Shown piece by piece: positions 1-8,829 of a DNA stretch of 64,000 nt. Within the stretch, counting starts at the first letter, position 1. Every line of letters starts with the position of its first letter. The notes beneath the pieces were generated by a model, which was not told where the DNA came from, did not search any database, and worked only from the letters and a program-made list of their open reading frames with translations. This DNA comes from Rhodobacteraceae bacterium SB2 (GTDB lineage Bacteria > Pseudomonadota > Alphaproteobacteria > Rhodobacterales > Rhodobacteraceae). The stretch lies in contig LGRT01000004.1 of NCBI GenBank assembly GCA_001642945.1, forward strand, positions 62,001 to 126,000, written 5' to 3'. The position numbers were made by a program, and so were the translations under genes.

Positions 1-1162
1 TTGACACGACGCCTGAGCCGACGGTGCGGCCACCTTCGCGGATAGCAAAGCGCAGCTTATCTTCCATCGCGATTGGCGCAATCAGCTCCACTTCGAACTT
101 CAAGTTATCGCCGGGCATCACCATCTCTGTTCCCTCTGGCAGGTTCACCGTCCCGGTCACATCCGTCGTACGGAAATAAAACTGTGGGCGGTAATTGGCA
201 AAGAACGGCGTATGACGGCCACCCTCTTCCTTGGTCAGAATATAGGCTTCAGCCTCAAACTTTGTATGCGGCTTCACAGAGCTTGGCTTACACAGAACCT
301 GTCCACGCTCAACGCCTTCACGATCAACACCGCGCAGCAATGCACCAATATTGTCGCCAGCTTCACCGCGATCCAGCAATTTGCGGAACATTTCAACACC
401 CGTACAGGTGGTTTTGCCCGTGTCACGAATGCCAACGATCTCAATCTCATCGCCCACATTGATCACACCGCGCTCAACCCGCCCGGTCACAACCGTACCA
501 CGGCCCGAGATTGAAAACACATCTTCGATCGGCATCAAGAACGGCTGATCAATCGCGCGATCCGGCTGCGGGATATAGCTGTCAACAGCCGCCATCAGCT
601 CAGAAATCTTCTCTTCACCGATATTCGCATCGCGACCCTCAAGCGCCGCCAAAGCAGAGCCGGCAACAATCGGAATATCATCACCTGGGTAATCATACGT
701 GCTGAGAAGCTCGCGCACTTCCATTTCAACCAGCTCAAGAAGCTCTTCGTCATCCACCTGGTCAACTTTGTTCAGGAAAACAACCATCGAAGGGATACCA
801 ACCTGGCGGCCAAGCAAAATATGCTCGCGCGTTTGCGGCATAGGGCCATCGGCCGCGTTCACAACCAAAATCGCGCCATCCATCTGCGCCGCACCCGTGA
901 TCATGTTTTTCACATAATCAGCATGGCCGGGGCAATCCACATGCGCGTAATGCCGGTTTTCAGTTTCATATTCAACATGCGCCGTCGAAATCGTGATCCC
1001 GCGGGCTTTTTCTTCCGGCGCAGCGTCAATCTGATCATAATCCTGAAATTCGCCAAATTGCTTCGTAATCGCAGCCGTCAATGTCGTCTTACCATGGTCA
1101 ACGTGACCAATCGTGCCGATGTTGCAATGCGGCTTACTACGCTCAAACTTTTCCTTTGCCAT
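1..1162 (-). CDS. tuf: Elongation factor Tu (3'-truncated by the window edge)
   Basis: EF-Tu is the GTPase that delivers aminoacyl-tRNA to the ribosome. Reading the minus strand from the ATG at 1162 gives [20 protein letters not shown], then the G1 motif GHVDHGKTT, the G3 motif DCPGHADY and the G4 motif NKVD, and ends in [11 protein letters not shown] at the window edge. About 387 residues are visible, so only the last handful of codons is missing. The frame is intact. The start is the conserved EF-Tu start. It is transcribed away from the P450 gene on its right. Whether this is tufA or tufB cannot be told, because the usual fusA neighbour would lie outside the window. Confidence 0.97.
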   Translation of the reverse strand, partial: MAKEKFERSKPHCNIGTIGHVDHGKTTLTAAITKQFGEFQDYDQIDAAPEEKARGITISTAHVEYETENRHYAHVDCPGHADYVKNMITGAAQMDGAILVVNAADGPMPQTREHILLGRQVGIPSMVVFLNKVDQVDDEELLELVEMEVRELLSTYDYPGDDIPIVAGSALAALEGRDANIGEEKISELMAAVDSYIPQPDRAIDQPFLMPIEDVFSISGRGTVVTGRVERGVINVGDEIEIVGIRDTGKTTCTGVEMFRKLLDRGEAGDNIGALLRGVDREGVERGQVLCKPSSVKPHTKFEAEAYILTKEEGGRHTPFFANYRPQFYFRTTDVTGTVNLPEGTEMVMPGDNLKFEVELIAPIAMEDKLRFAIREGGRTVGSGVVS

Positions 1163-1324
1163 GGTTCTCCGGCGCCTCGTGTTTTGGGGCAACAGCCCTG
1201 TTTCTCTCTGAGGCGGGCGTTTAGGACTTTCCTAAAAAAAAATCAAGTCTGAGTTTTGTTACCCGCATTGGTTTACAGATGTCCAAAGACTAATCCGTCG
1301 GTTTAAAGAAAATGCTGGGTGATT

Positions 1325-1374
1325 GGCAAAACCTTGCCGGGTTGACGTTGATGCCAACCCAACAAGGTTTTGCC
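1325..1374. repeat. Long perfect hairpin between divergent tuf and P450
   Basis: A 12-bp perfect inverted repeat (GGCAAAACCTTG at 1325-1336 and CAAGGTTTTGCC at 1363-1374) encloses a second 6-bp stem (GGGTTG 1339-1344, CAACCC 1355-1360) around a 10-nt loop. It lies 30 bp before the P450 start and about 160 bp before the tuf start. Both flanking genes point away from it, so it is not an ordinary gene-end terminator. It could end a small RNA, attenuate the P450 transcript, or be a dispersed repeat. The structure is seen directly; its role is not known. Confidence 0.7.
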
Positions 1375-1403
1375 TTTGCCTGCGAATGCAATAGATTTAC
1401 TTT

Positions 1404-2789
1404 ATGAACAGCACGCACGCCTTTCCAACCCGCATCGCGCTTGTGACTGAGCCAATGGGCGTTATGCAATCGCTCTTGGCCGTACGGCAAAACGTTTTGT
1501 CGATCATTCCCGATATTGCAACACGGCAACCAATGGTATCCGGTAAGACGGGAAAGCGCTGGCATATGGTGATGGATCCCACTGCGCTGCGCCGGATGTT
1601 GCTGGAGAACGTAGAAAATTATCCAAAATCGCAGGTGACCAAAAATTTGCTAAAACCGGCAATCGGAGAGTCATTATTTATCGCAGAAGGCGCGCATTGG
1701 CGCTGGCAACGGCGCGCCGCAGCGCCGGTGTTCTCGCAGCGCAACGTGATGAACCTAAGCCCAATAATATCGTCTGCAGCCGAACGCTGTTGCCAACGCC
1801 TTTCCGACAGTTCCAACCAAGCGATTGATTTCTTAGATGAAATGGTCAAAACCACGTTTGACGTTATTTCGGATGTTACGTTTTCGGGAGATCGCGGGTT
1901 TGACCGTACGGCCGTACATCACGCCATCGACAGCTATATTGCCGAAGCCGGCCGCGTCTCCCTTTTTGACATATTGGGCTTTCCAGATTGGGTTCCCAGA
2001 CCGAATCGGTTGCGTGCAGGCCCAGCGCTCAAAACGATGAAATCCTTAGCGGATAATGTGATCAATGAACGCCGCCAACAGGCGCAAAAATCACCCCCCG
2101 ATTTATTAGATCTGCTGCTTGCAGGGCAAGATCCGAAAACCCAACGCAAAATGAACACTGCAGAATTACGCGATAATTTATTAACCTTTATCGTTGCAGG
2201 CCATGAAACCACCGCGTTAACGCTGGCCTGGGCTTTATATTTGATCGCCAATGACCCCCAACGGCAAGACCAAGCCAGAACCGAAATCCAAAACAATGTA
2301 AGCGGCAAAGTGGCCACAGGCGATGACGTGAAAAACCTGCCTTTTTTGCGCCAAATCATTGAGGAAACACTGCGGCTTTATCCGCCGGCTGCTTTGGTTT
2401 CGCGCACCGCCATGGCCGCGGATAGGTTATGCGGGCGGCACATCCAAAAAGGCGATACTGTGATCATTCCAATCTATGCGCTGCACAGACATCACCTGCT
2501 TTGGCAGGATCCGGACGCGTTCACCCCAGAGCGGTTTGCAGATCCCAAAAAACTTGAACGCTACGCATATCTACCCTTTGGGGACGGACCGCGTATTTGT
2601 ATCGGGTCAAATTTTGCGATGAATGAAGCGATCATAATTTTGGCCAGCCTACTCAAATCATTCCGTTTCAATCCTGTTTCAGGGCGCAGTCCAACGCCGG
2701 AAATGATCTTAACCTTGCGCCCGGCGGGGGGCGTTTGGCTCACCACTGAAAAAATCACCTCAGAACCCAACCCCCGGCCCGCTTTCTAG
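1404..2789 (+). CDS. Cytochrome P450
   Basis: A 461-residue heme-thiolate monooxygenase. The heme-binding loop FGDGPRICIG fits FxxGxxxCxG with the ligand Cys at about residue 399. The I-helix oxygen-activation motif AGHETT (about 267-272) and the K-helix ExxR motif ETLRLYPPA are both present, so the enzyme should be catalytically competent. There is no N-terminal membrane anchor and no fused reductase domain, so it should be cytosolic and depend on separate redox partners; none are encoded nearby. The overall pattern is closer to the fatty-acid or alkane hydroxylase type than to the P450cam type, but the substrate cannot be named. It stands alone between tuf and the chvI region. Confidence 0.93.
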   Translation: MNSTHAFPTRIALVTEPMGVMQSLLAVRQNVLSIIPDIATRQPMVSGKTGKRWHMVMDPTALRRMLLENVENYPKSQVTKNLLKPAIGESLFIAEGAHWRWQRRAAAPVFSQRNVMNLSPIISSAAERCCQRLSDSSNQAIDFLDEMVKTTFDVISDVTFSGDRGFDRTAVHHAIDSYIAEAGRVSLFDILGFPDWVPRPNRLRAGPALKTMKSLADNVINERRQQAQKSPPDLLDLLLAGQDPKTQRKMNTAELRDNLLTFIVAGHETTALTLAWALYLIANDPQRQDQARTEIQNNVSGKVATGDDVKNLPFLRQIIEETLRLYPPAALVSRTAMAADRLCGRHIQKGDTVIIPIYALHRHHLLWQDPDAFTPERFADPKKLERYAYLPFGDGPRICIGSNFAMNEAIIILASLLKSFRFNPVSGRSPTPEMILTLRPAGGVWLTTEKITSEPNPRPAF

Positions 2790-3411
2790 TAAATAAAAGC
2801 GCTCATCAAATCATGCTTTCGCCATCATCCAGCCTTAAAAAGTTTATGAAACGGTATTGGCGCGATGAAATATGGCACAGCAACGCTTCGCAAGCATCCT
2901 GCATGCGTTCGCCCAGATGTTTGAGACCCACCTCAATCTTATTTGTGAGTAATGTGCTGCATACCCTGCCCGCCGCGCAACCAAACGACCGCAAACAGGC
3001 CGCCTTGCACAACCCATACCTCAAATTTTTTCATTTAAAAATCAGTACCTAATAGCATTGGCCCGATTATTTTTACTGAGCCAAGACCCAAGCAAAAGAT
3101 CAACCATTTCCAAATATTAACACGGAAGCCAGCCTAAAAACCACCCGGCAATGACTTGGAAACGGGTGTCGTAATAGCGTGAGTATCGAGAGAGAAATAT
3201 CCCAATGAGCACGGGAATAAATTCAAAAGTGTATCAACTTGGAACTCCCAAAAGGGTAAATCGCCACATTTTAAACAAATTATAGCTTTAAACATCAAAT
3301 TCGATTAACCTCTGCGCCTGCATAAAAACAAATTTTGATAGCTAATTAAAAAATATTGACCAAGGCGCATAAACGTAAGGAATGCGCGCTTATTGGGAAA
3401 CGGATGCCTCT
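2790..3411. other. Noncoding stretch between the P450 and chvI
   Basis: About 620 bp without a convincing gene. Short open frames on both strands have no recognisable motif or good ribosome binding site. The half nearest chvI is AT-rich and should carry the chvI promoter. A CACCCG...CGGGTG inverted repeat with a loop of about 15 nt lies near 3145-3175. A small RNA is possible but not shown. Confidence 0.4.
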
Positions 3412-4116
3412 ATGACCAAGATATTAACCGTAGATGATGACCGACATATTTTGACCTCCCTTTCCGTCATTCTTCAGGCGGAAGGCTTTGAGGTAAAGGC
3501 CTTTTCTGATGGCGCCTCGGCTCTCGACGCGTTTTCAAGGCTCAAACCAGACCTTGCCGTAATAGATATTAAAATGCCCAGAATGGACGGTCTGGAATTG
3601 CTTCAAAAACTTCGACAGAAAAGTTGGCTTCCGATCATTTTTCTAACCTCTAAAGATGATGAGATTGATGAAATTTTGGGTCTACGGTTGGGCGCGGACG
3701 AATATGTCACCAAACCTTTTTCCGAACGGTTACTGATCGAACGCATCCGAACCTTACTGCGCCGCCACGATCTTATCGCGGGAAAAATTGAACCGGATAA
3801 AAGCGACACAAACGTCATGAAACGGGGCAATTTAACGATGGACCCCCAACGCCACACGGTGCAATGGAAAGGCATTCATGTGGCGCTTACGATCACCGAG
3901 TTTTTATTGCTACAAGCCTTGGCAATCCGTCCGGGCTTTGTGAAAAGCCGCGATCAATTGATGGACGTGGCCTATGGGGATCAAGTTTATGTCGATGACC
4001 GCACGATTGACAGCCATGTAAAACGCCTGCGTAAAAAAATGCGCGTGGCGGATGAAAGCTTTACGGCGATTGAAACGCTTTATGGCATTTGGTATCGCTA
4101 TAATGACACTTGGTAG
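3412..4116 (+). CDS. chvI: Response regulator ChvI (OmpR/PhoB family)
   Basis: The 234-residue response regulator of the ChvG/ChvI two-component system, which in alphaproteobacteria controls envelope and acid-stress genes. The N-terminal receiver domain shows the acidic pocket DDD at residues 8-10, the phospho-acceptor Asp52 in VIDIKMPRMDG, and the ChvI-typical FLTSKDDEIDEILGLRLGAD with the conserved Lys in TKPFS. The C-terminal winged helix contains DRTIDSHVKRLRKKM. The ATG at 3412 is preferred to the in-frame ATG at 3382, because family members start just before the first beta strand and the upstream ATG has its AAGGA directly abutting it. The partner kinase gene follows after 3 nt. Confidence 0.93.
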   Translation: MTKILTVDDDRHILTSLSVILQAEGFEVKAFSDGASALDAFSRLKPDLAVIDIKMPRMDGLELLQKLRQKSWLPIIFLTSKDDEIDEILGLRLGADEYVTKPFSERLLIERIRTLLRRHDLIAGKIEPDKSDTNVMKRGNLTMDPQRHTVQWKGIHVALTITEFLLLQALAIRPGFVKSRDQLMDVAYGDQVYVDDRTIDSHVKRLRKKMRVADESFTAIETLYGIWYRYNDTW

Positions 4117-4119
4117 GAT

Positions 4120-5847
4120 ATGACGACCGGCGATCGTTCTCACAGCGCAACCGAAACCGCAGAGGCGGAGCGCGAAACGCATCAGTCCAAGGGTATTGGG
4201 GCGCGCCACTGGCCTAAGCTGGTTTGCGCGCACCAATCCAAAGAACTCCAGAACCAAAATTGGATCGCAAAGGCATCGGGCGCGCTATCACGGCGCTTGC
4301 ACAGCTCAAAAGTTTTAATCATTTCGGTAAATATGGTTCTGGTTATAATCTTGCTGCTATTCAACGCAGCAACGCTGTATAAGTGGCCGGCATTGATTGA
4401 AACACTATATCAAAACGACCCTGACTACACGGCTGACCAGATTTTTCACACGCTTATCCCAAAGCTCGCGCAGATGGAGACATGGCGGGATCACAATGCG
4501 CAATTAAAGGCTCATACAGATCAAATTTATGCACAGGTAAATGGACAAATAACGCTGTTCAGCATTCGGGGTGAAATCTTGGCGCAAACGTCTCGTCATC
4601 CAGATCCTGGGTCGCATAATGACCCTCAAACCCATTACATCTCTCAGCAAAGTTTTGCAGCGATTCAACCTGATGCACAAGCGACCTCGCATTTTGTATC
4701 GTTGGAACAACTGCTGTCCGCAGCAATCCATAAAACACTTCAGAACGCATATCGACACGCCGATTTCAACATTCGATCAAACATCGGCAATTTATATTTT
4801 TTAGAAACTGGCATTATTAAGCATAAGGATAAAATCCTTGGCGCTTTGGCCATTTTCATTGAAGATTCTGCGCGGCAAAAGATCTATTCTGATTTGCGTA
4901 TCCAAAGCGTTGCAGCGGTTGGTTTGGGTATTTTAGCCTCTGTCTTAATCAGCCTATTAATTTTTTATCGGGTCAGCCACCCGATCACTGTGCTGACAAG
5001 GCGACTTCAGCAGAAGAATGCGCAAACAAGCCTACCTTCGCCCGAGCTTATGCTTGAGCAAGCGCCTAAAGCACCAGAGGGAAGCGAAGTGGCAAATTTA
5101 ACCGCCGTTTTACGTGAAATGAGCCGCAAATATTACCACCAAATAGATATGCAAAACCGATTTACAAGCGACGTGATACATGAGGTCAAAAACCCGCTCA
5201 CCTCGCTGCGCGCAGCTGCAAAAGCGTTAGAATTGGTAAAGGAAGAGACCCAACGCCAGCAGCTTCTTGGAATAATCCAAGAAGATGTGCTGCGGATGGA
5301 ACGCTTGCTAAATGACATTGGAGCTGCGGGAAGGCTCGATGGCCAGCTCGAGCAAGAAACCTGTGCCAGTTTTGACATAGGCCAGTTGCTGCGCAACGTT
5401 GCGCAAAGATATGCTCCGGTAGCAGCAGAAAAAGATATCACGATCGAATTGGAGCTGCCTCAAAAAACAATCATCATAAATGGCTTAGAAAAGCGGCTTG
5501 CGCAGCTGTTTGAAAACTTGGCCACCAATGCGATAAGTTTCTGCGACGCCGGTGGTATTATTCGTATCTGGGTAAAATTACAGACTGATACCTGTTTGGC
5601 GGTTATCGAGGATACCGGGCCCGGCTTCCCGAAAGGCTCATTGGATAAAATTTTCAATCGCTTCTATTCTGATCGACCTAACAGCGCTTTTGGCGAGCAT
5701 TCTGGTTTAGGTTTGAGCACTTCAAAACAAGTGGTTGAGGCGCATGGCGGCGTGATTTGGGCAGAAAATATCACATCCAAGCTTTCAACAGGCGAAGAGA
5801 GTGATATTTTAGGGGCAAGGCTTTTGATTGCCCTGCCGCGAATATGA
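4120..5847 (+). CDS. chvG: Sensor histidine kinase ChvG
   Basis: A 575-residue inner-membrane histidine kinase, partner of ChvI. A basic, poorly conserved N-terminus of about 60 residues precedes TM1 (about 63-86, VLIISVNMVLVIILLLF). A periplasmic sensor region of about 175 residues follows, then TM2 (about 264-285) and a HAMP-like linker. The dimerisation/phospho-acceptor helix has FTSDVIHEVKNPLTS with His354. The ATPase domain shows the N box (ENLATNA), G1 (EDTGPGF) and G2 (GLGLS). The gene begins 3 nt after chvI and leads into hprK, matching the alphaproteobacterial chvI-chvG-hprK order in which envelope sensing is linked to the regulatory PTS. Confidence 0.93.
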   Translation: MTTGDRSHSATETAEAERETHQSKGIGARHWPKLVCAHQSKELQNQNWIAKASGALSRRLHSSKVLIISVNMVLVIILLLFNAATLYKWPALIETLYQNDPDYTADQIFHTLIPKLAQMETWRDHNAQLKAHTDQIYAQVNGQITLFSIRGEILAQTSRHPDPGSHNDPQTHYISQQSFAAIQPDAQATSHFVSLEQLLSAAIHKTLQNAYRHADFNIRSNIGNLYFLETGIIKHKDKILGALAIFIEDSARQKIYSDLRIQSVAAVGLGILASVLISLLIFYRVSHPITVLTRRLQQKNAQTSLPSPELMLEQAPKAPEGSEVANLTAVLREMSRKYYHQIDMQNRFTSDVIHEVKNPLTSLRAAAKALELVKEETQRQQLLGIIQEDVLRMERLLNDIGAAGRLDGQLEQETCASFDIGQLLRNVAQRYAPVAAEKDITIELELPQKTIIINGLEKRLAQLFENLATNAISFCDAGGIIRIWVKLQTDTCLAVIEDTGPGFPKGSLDKIFNRFYSDRPNSAFGEHSGLGLSTSKQVVEAHGGVIWAENITSKLSTGEESDILGARLLIALPRI

Positions 5848-5876
5848 AGTGAAACAACGAATTACATGGGGATAAC

Positions 5877-6314
5877 ATGATACTGCATGCAAGCTGCATC
5901 GATATCGATGGGCGCGGCATCCTGATTTTGGGAGCATCCGGAAGTGGGAAATCATCCCTCGCAATTCAGTTGATCGCGCTCGGAGCCTCATTGGTTGCGG
6001 ATGATAAAACGCTGGTAACACGGGTAGAAAACCACGTGGTCGCGCGGTGCCCGGCCACCATCAAAGGCCTGATCGAAGCGCGCGGAATTGGCTTTTTAAG
6101 ACCAAAGCTGGTGCAAGAAACGCGGCTTCATTTGGTAATTGATCTGAACCAACACGAAACCTCTCGCCTTCCAGAACAAAAATACCATGATTTATTTAAG
6201 GTCAAACTTCCATTAATTTACCCAACACAGATGGACGGATTTGCCTCGGCAGTCTATGTTCTAGCGCAAAGCGGCTTAACGCAGGATCAAAACCCGTCCG
6301 ATGTCATCAGCTGA
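5877..6314 (+). CDS. hprK: HPr kinase/phosphorylase, short alphaproteobacterial form
   Basis: A 145-residue protein corresponding to the C-terminal kinase core of HPrK, which phosphorylates HPr on serine and reverses the reaction. The Walker A motif GASGSGKS is at residues 19-26, followed by VADDK, and IKGLIEARGIG matches the family signature. Firmicute HPrK is about 310 residues with an extra N-terminal domain; the short form is usual in alphaproteobacteria, so this is not a truncation artefact. The 3' end overlaps rapZ by 14 nt, implying co-translation. Its expected substrate, the HPr at 7605, lies three genes downstream. Confidence 0.9.
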   Translation: MILHASCIDIDGRGILILGASGSGKSSLAIQLIALGASLVADDKTLVTRVENHVVARCPATIKGLIEARGIGFLRPKLVQETRLHLVIDLNQHETSRLPEQKYHDLFKVKLPLIYPTQMDGFASAVYVLAQSGLTQDQNPSDVIS

Positions 6315-7164
6315 CCAAATTACGTTGGTTCTTGTAACCGGTCCGTCGGGCGCGGGACGGTCCTCTGCGATCAACGCTTTGGAAGAGCTTGAATTTGAAA
6401 CCATCGACAACTTGCCCATTTCGTTAATTGACAAGGTGGCCACTTCTTCAAAAACATCAAAACCCTTGGCGATCGGGCTGGATATCCGAAACCGCGACTT
6501 TTCCATCCAAGCCATCATCAACTCGATTGCGCAATTAAAGACGCTGCCCAAAATCAAAGCAACCGTCCTGTTTGTTGATTGTGATCCAAAGACGCTCAAT
6601 CTGCGATTCTCTGAAACCCGGCGTAAACACCCGTTCGCACCCCAAGAAACCATCCAAGACGGGATCGCGCATGAGATCGAGCTCTTAAACCCCATCAAAG
6701 CCAAAGCGGATCTATTAATCGATACATCTGACTTGACGCCACATGAGTTGCGCGCGCAAATCAAACATCATTTTGACGGCGGAAAAAATACCGATTTGGC
6801 CGTGATCTTAAAATCATTTTCTTACAAAAAAGGGTTACCTGTCGGCGCTGATATGGTGCTAGATGTGCGATTTCTAAAAAATCCACATTGGGAACCAGCC
6901 TTGCGTGCAGGCGATGGACGCGATCAGCCTGTACAAGACTATGTGGTCAGCGATCCATCCTTCACAGATTTTTTCCAAAAAACCCATGCATTGATCCTAT
7001 TTCTACTTCCTGCTTATAAAAGAGAAGGGAAAACCCAATTCACATTGGCTTTTGGCTGCACGGGAGGGCGACACAGATCCGTAACGCTCGTGGGGTTAAT
7101 GGCACAGGCTTTGGAAGATTGTGGCTGGAATGTGTTGACGCAGCATATGGAATTGGACGAGTAA
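6301..7164 (+). CDS. rapZ: RapZ-type nucleotide-binding protein (RNase adapter family)
   Basis: A 287-residue protein of the RapZ/YvcJ family. The N-terminal P-loop domain carries GPSGAGRSSAINALE, with Arg20 where the classical Walker A Lys is expected. The C-terminal domain has the family hallmark FGCTGGRHRSV (about 258-268). In enterobacteria RapZ directs RNase E to the small RNA GlmZ and controls amino-sugar synthesis; no such RNA is known to me in this lineage, so the precise role here is uncertain. The ATG overlaps the hprK 3' end by 14 nt. Placement between hprK and the PTS genes fits the frequent rapZ-PTS linkage in proteobacteria. Confidence 0.92.
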   Translation: MSSADQITLVLVTGPSGAGRSSAINALEELEFETIDNLPISLIDKVATSSKTSKPLAIGLDIRNRDFSIQAIINSIAQLKTLPKIKATVLFVDCDPKTLNLRFSETRRKHPFAPQETIQDGIAHEIELLNPIKAKADLLIDTSDLTPHELRAQIKHHFDGGKNTDLAVILKSFSYKKGLPVGADMVLDVRFLKNPHWEPALRAGDGRDQPVQDYVVSDPSFTDFFQKTHALILFLLPAYKREGKTQFTLAFGCTGGRHRSVTLVGLMAQALEDCGWNVLTQHMELDE

Positions 7165-7212
7165 GAGCTATATCGAGTAGGGATATGGGCGGCAGAAGGT
7201 AAGGGCGGTCAG

Positions 7213-7605
7213 GTGATTGGGATTGTAATTGTCGCGCATGGTGGTCTTGCAAAAGAGTATTTGGCCGCCGTGGAGCATGTGGTGGGCAAGCAAAAAAGTA
7301 TTGCCACCATTGGCATCAGCGCCGAATATGACAGGGCCTTCATGGAAGCCGAAATTTGCAACGCCGCCGATCACGTTGATACCGGTGATGGGGTGGTTGT
7401 GGTGACCGATATGTTTGGCGGAAGCCCCTGCAATCTTTCGCTGCAAGCCTGTAGACCGCAGGACCGCAAAATCATTTACGGCGCAAACCTACCGATGTTG
7501 ATCAAGCTTACAAAATCACGGCGGCTCTCCGTGCAAGATGCGGTAGATATCTCTTTGAACGCTGGGCGCAAATATATTGATTGCCATGATGGCTCAGGAA
7601 CCTGA
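7213..7605 (+). CDS. PTS EIIA component, mannose family
   Basis: A 130-residue EIIA(Man)-type phosphocarrier. The GTG start at 7213 follows a GGG/AGG-rich stretch and gives IGIVIVAHGGLAKEY, with the phospho-acceptor His9 in the AHGG motif. VVVTDMFGGSPCN is the second family signature. No EIIB, EIIC or EIID transport components are nearby, so this most likely belongs to a regulatory rather than sugar-transporting PTS, as in other alphaproteobacteria where it sits with hprK and HPr. It is separated from rapZ by 48 nt. Its TGA overlaps the HPr start by one base (TGATG). Confidence 0.92.
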   Translation: MIGIVIVAHGGLAKEYLAAVEHVVGKQKSIATIGISAEYDRAFMEAEICNAADHVDTGDGVVVVTDMFGGSPCNLSLQACRPQDRKIIYGANLPMLIKLTKSRRLSVQDAVDISLNAGRKYIDCHDGSGT

Positions 7606-7883
7606 TGCAAGACACATATTCTGAACGCTTTGAAATTATCAATGAAAAGGGCTTACACGCCCGCGCGGCAGCCAAGCTGGTTGAAACCGTTGAGAGATAT
7701 GACGCTACGGCAGAGATCTTCAAAGATGGTTTACAGGCTTGTGGCAATAGCATTATGGGCCTTTTAATGTTGGCAGCCTCTCGCGGAACCTTTATTGACG
7801 TGAACACCAACGGAAACCAAGCCAAGGATCTGTCAGAAGCGATTGGCGTCTTGATAGCCGCCAGATTCGGCGAAGACTTCTAA
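7605..7883 (+). CDS. ptsH: HPr phosphocarrier protein
   Basis: A 92-residue HPr. EKGLHARAA contains the EI-dependent phosphorylation site His18. CGNSIMGLLML contains Ser49, the site expected to be used by the HPr kinase encoded upstream. It is translationally coupled to the EIIA gene through a TGATG overlap. Together with EIIA and HprK it forms a regulatory PTS. Enzyme I (ptsP-like) is not in the window and must be encoded elsewhere. Confidence 0.93.
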   Translation: MQDTYSERFEIINEKGLHARAAAKLVETVERYDATAEIFKDGLQACGNSIMGLLMLAASRGTFIDVNTNGNQAKDLSEAIGVLIAARFGEDF

Positions 7884-7902
7884 GGACAGAAAAGGAAATA
7901 CT

Positions 7903-8802
7903 GTGGTGGAGCGGATACAACAAACCCCGGGCTTAAGAGATGATCAGCCCCTCTCAATGCCTGTGGATCCGGATATTCCCTATGACAGGCGCAAACTGTC
8001 TTATGCCACAACTTTTAAAAACCCGACCCAGCGCAGAACCATCCAAACCATTGAGTTTGTAACCGGCAAGCTGCGCCTGCTGCGCGTCATACGCAAATTT
8101 GAGGCCCAAGGCGTTCCGGTCGGCCAGGCCTTTTGGAAACAAGCTTTAGACATCATGAATGTCGAACTGCAAACCCCGCAAAGCCAAATCGCAAAAATCC
8201 CCAAAGAGGGTCCGCTGGTTATCACCGCGAATCATCCCCATGGATTGGTCGATGGTATGATTCTTGGAGAATTGATTGGGCGCGTGCGCACGGATTATAA
8301 AATATTAACCCGCACCTTGCTCACTGGAATTGCTGAAATTGAAAACTTTATGATTCCTGTTCCCTTTGTGCATGACAGCCAGGCGCTGGAAAAAAACCTT
8401 GAAATGCGCAAAAGTGCAATGTCGCATCTGAAAAATGGCGGTGTGGTGGTGCTATTCCCTTCCGGCGTTGTGGCGGCGTCTAAAACGATGTTTGGCCCCG
8501 CGATAGAAGCGGAATGGAATCCATTTACCTCGAAAATGATCCAGCGCTCAAACGCGCGCGTTTTACCGATTTTTTTTCCCGGCGCAAACTCACGCATTTA
8601 TCAAATTGCCAATCAAATCTCTGCCACGCTACGCCAAGGGTTGCTGCTTCATGAAGTGGTTCATGCGATGAACAAGCCCCAAGCGCCAGTGGTGGGGGAT
8701 GTGATTGAGCGCGATACGATTAAAAACTGGGCGTCTAATCCGCGCGGCTTCGTAAATTGGCTACGCGCCGAGACGCTTGGGCTTGCCGATAAAAAAAGCT
8801 GA
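7903..8802 (+). CDS. Lysophospholipid acyltransferase-like protein
   Basis: A 299-residue PlsC-superfamily acyltransferase. The substrate motif reads ITANHPHGLVDGM, which matches the NHPxGxxDG form of the hemolysin-like acyltransferases rather than the strict HX4D of PlsC. VVLFPSGVVAAS corresponds to the FPEGTR-like phosphate-binding block. No clear transmembrane segment is seen, so it is probably a peripheral membrane enzyme acting on acyl-ACP or acyl-CoA and a lysolipid. The GTG start at 7903 lies 20 nt after ptsH and is preceded by AAAGGA, so it is probably the last gene of the chvI-to-PTS run. The acceptor lipid cannot be told. Confidence 0.8.
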   Translation: MVERIQQTPGLRDDQPLSMPVDPDIPYDRRKLSYATTFKNPTQRRTIQTIEFVTGKLRLLRVIRKFEAQGVPVGQAFWKQALDIMNVELQTPQSQIAKIPKEGPLVITANHPHGLVDGMILGELIGRVRTDYKILTRTLLTGIAEIENFMIPVPFVHDSQALEKNLEMRKSAMSHLKNGGVVVLFPSGVVAASKTMFGPAIEAEWNPFTSKMIQRSNARVLPIFFPGANSRIYQIANQISATLRQGLLLHEVVHAMNKPQAPVVGDVIERDTIKNWASNPRGFVNWLRAETLGLADKKS

Positions 8803-8829
8803 GCTGGCGCGGCTATTGTGCTGCAAACT

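Noticed and set aside
2806-3024. 72-codon minus-strand open frame after the P450
   Set aside because: No ribosome binding site, no family resemblance and no transmembrane or repeat pattern.
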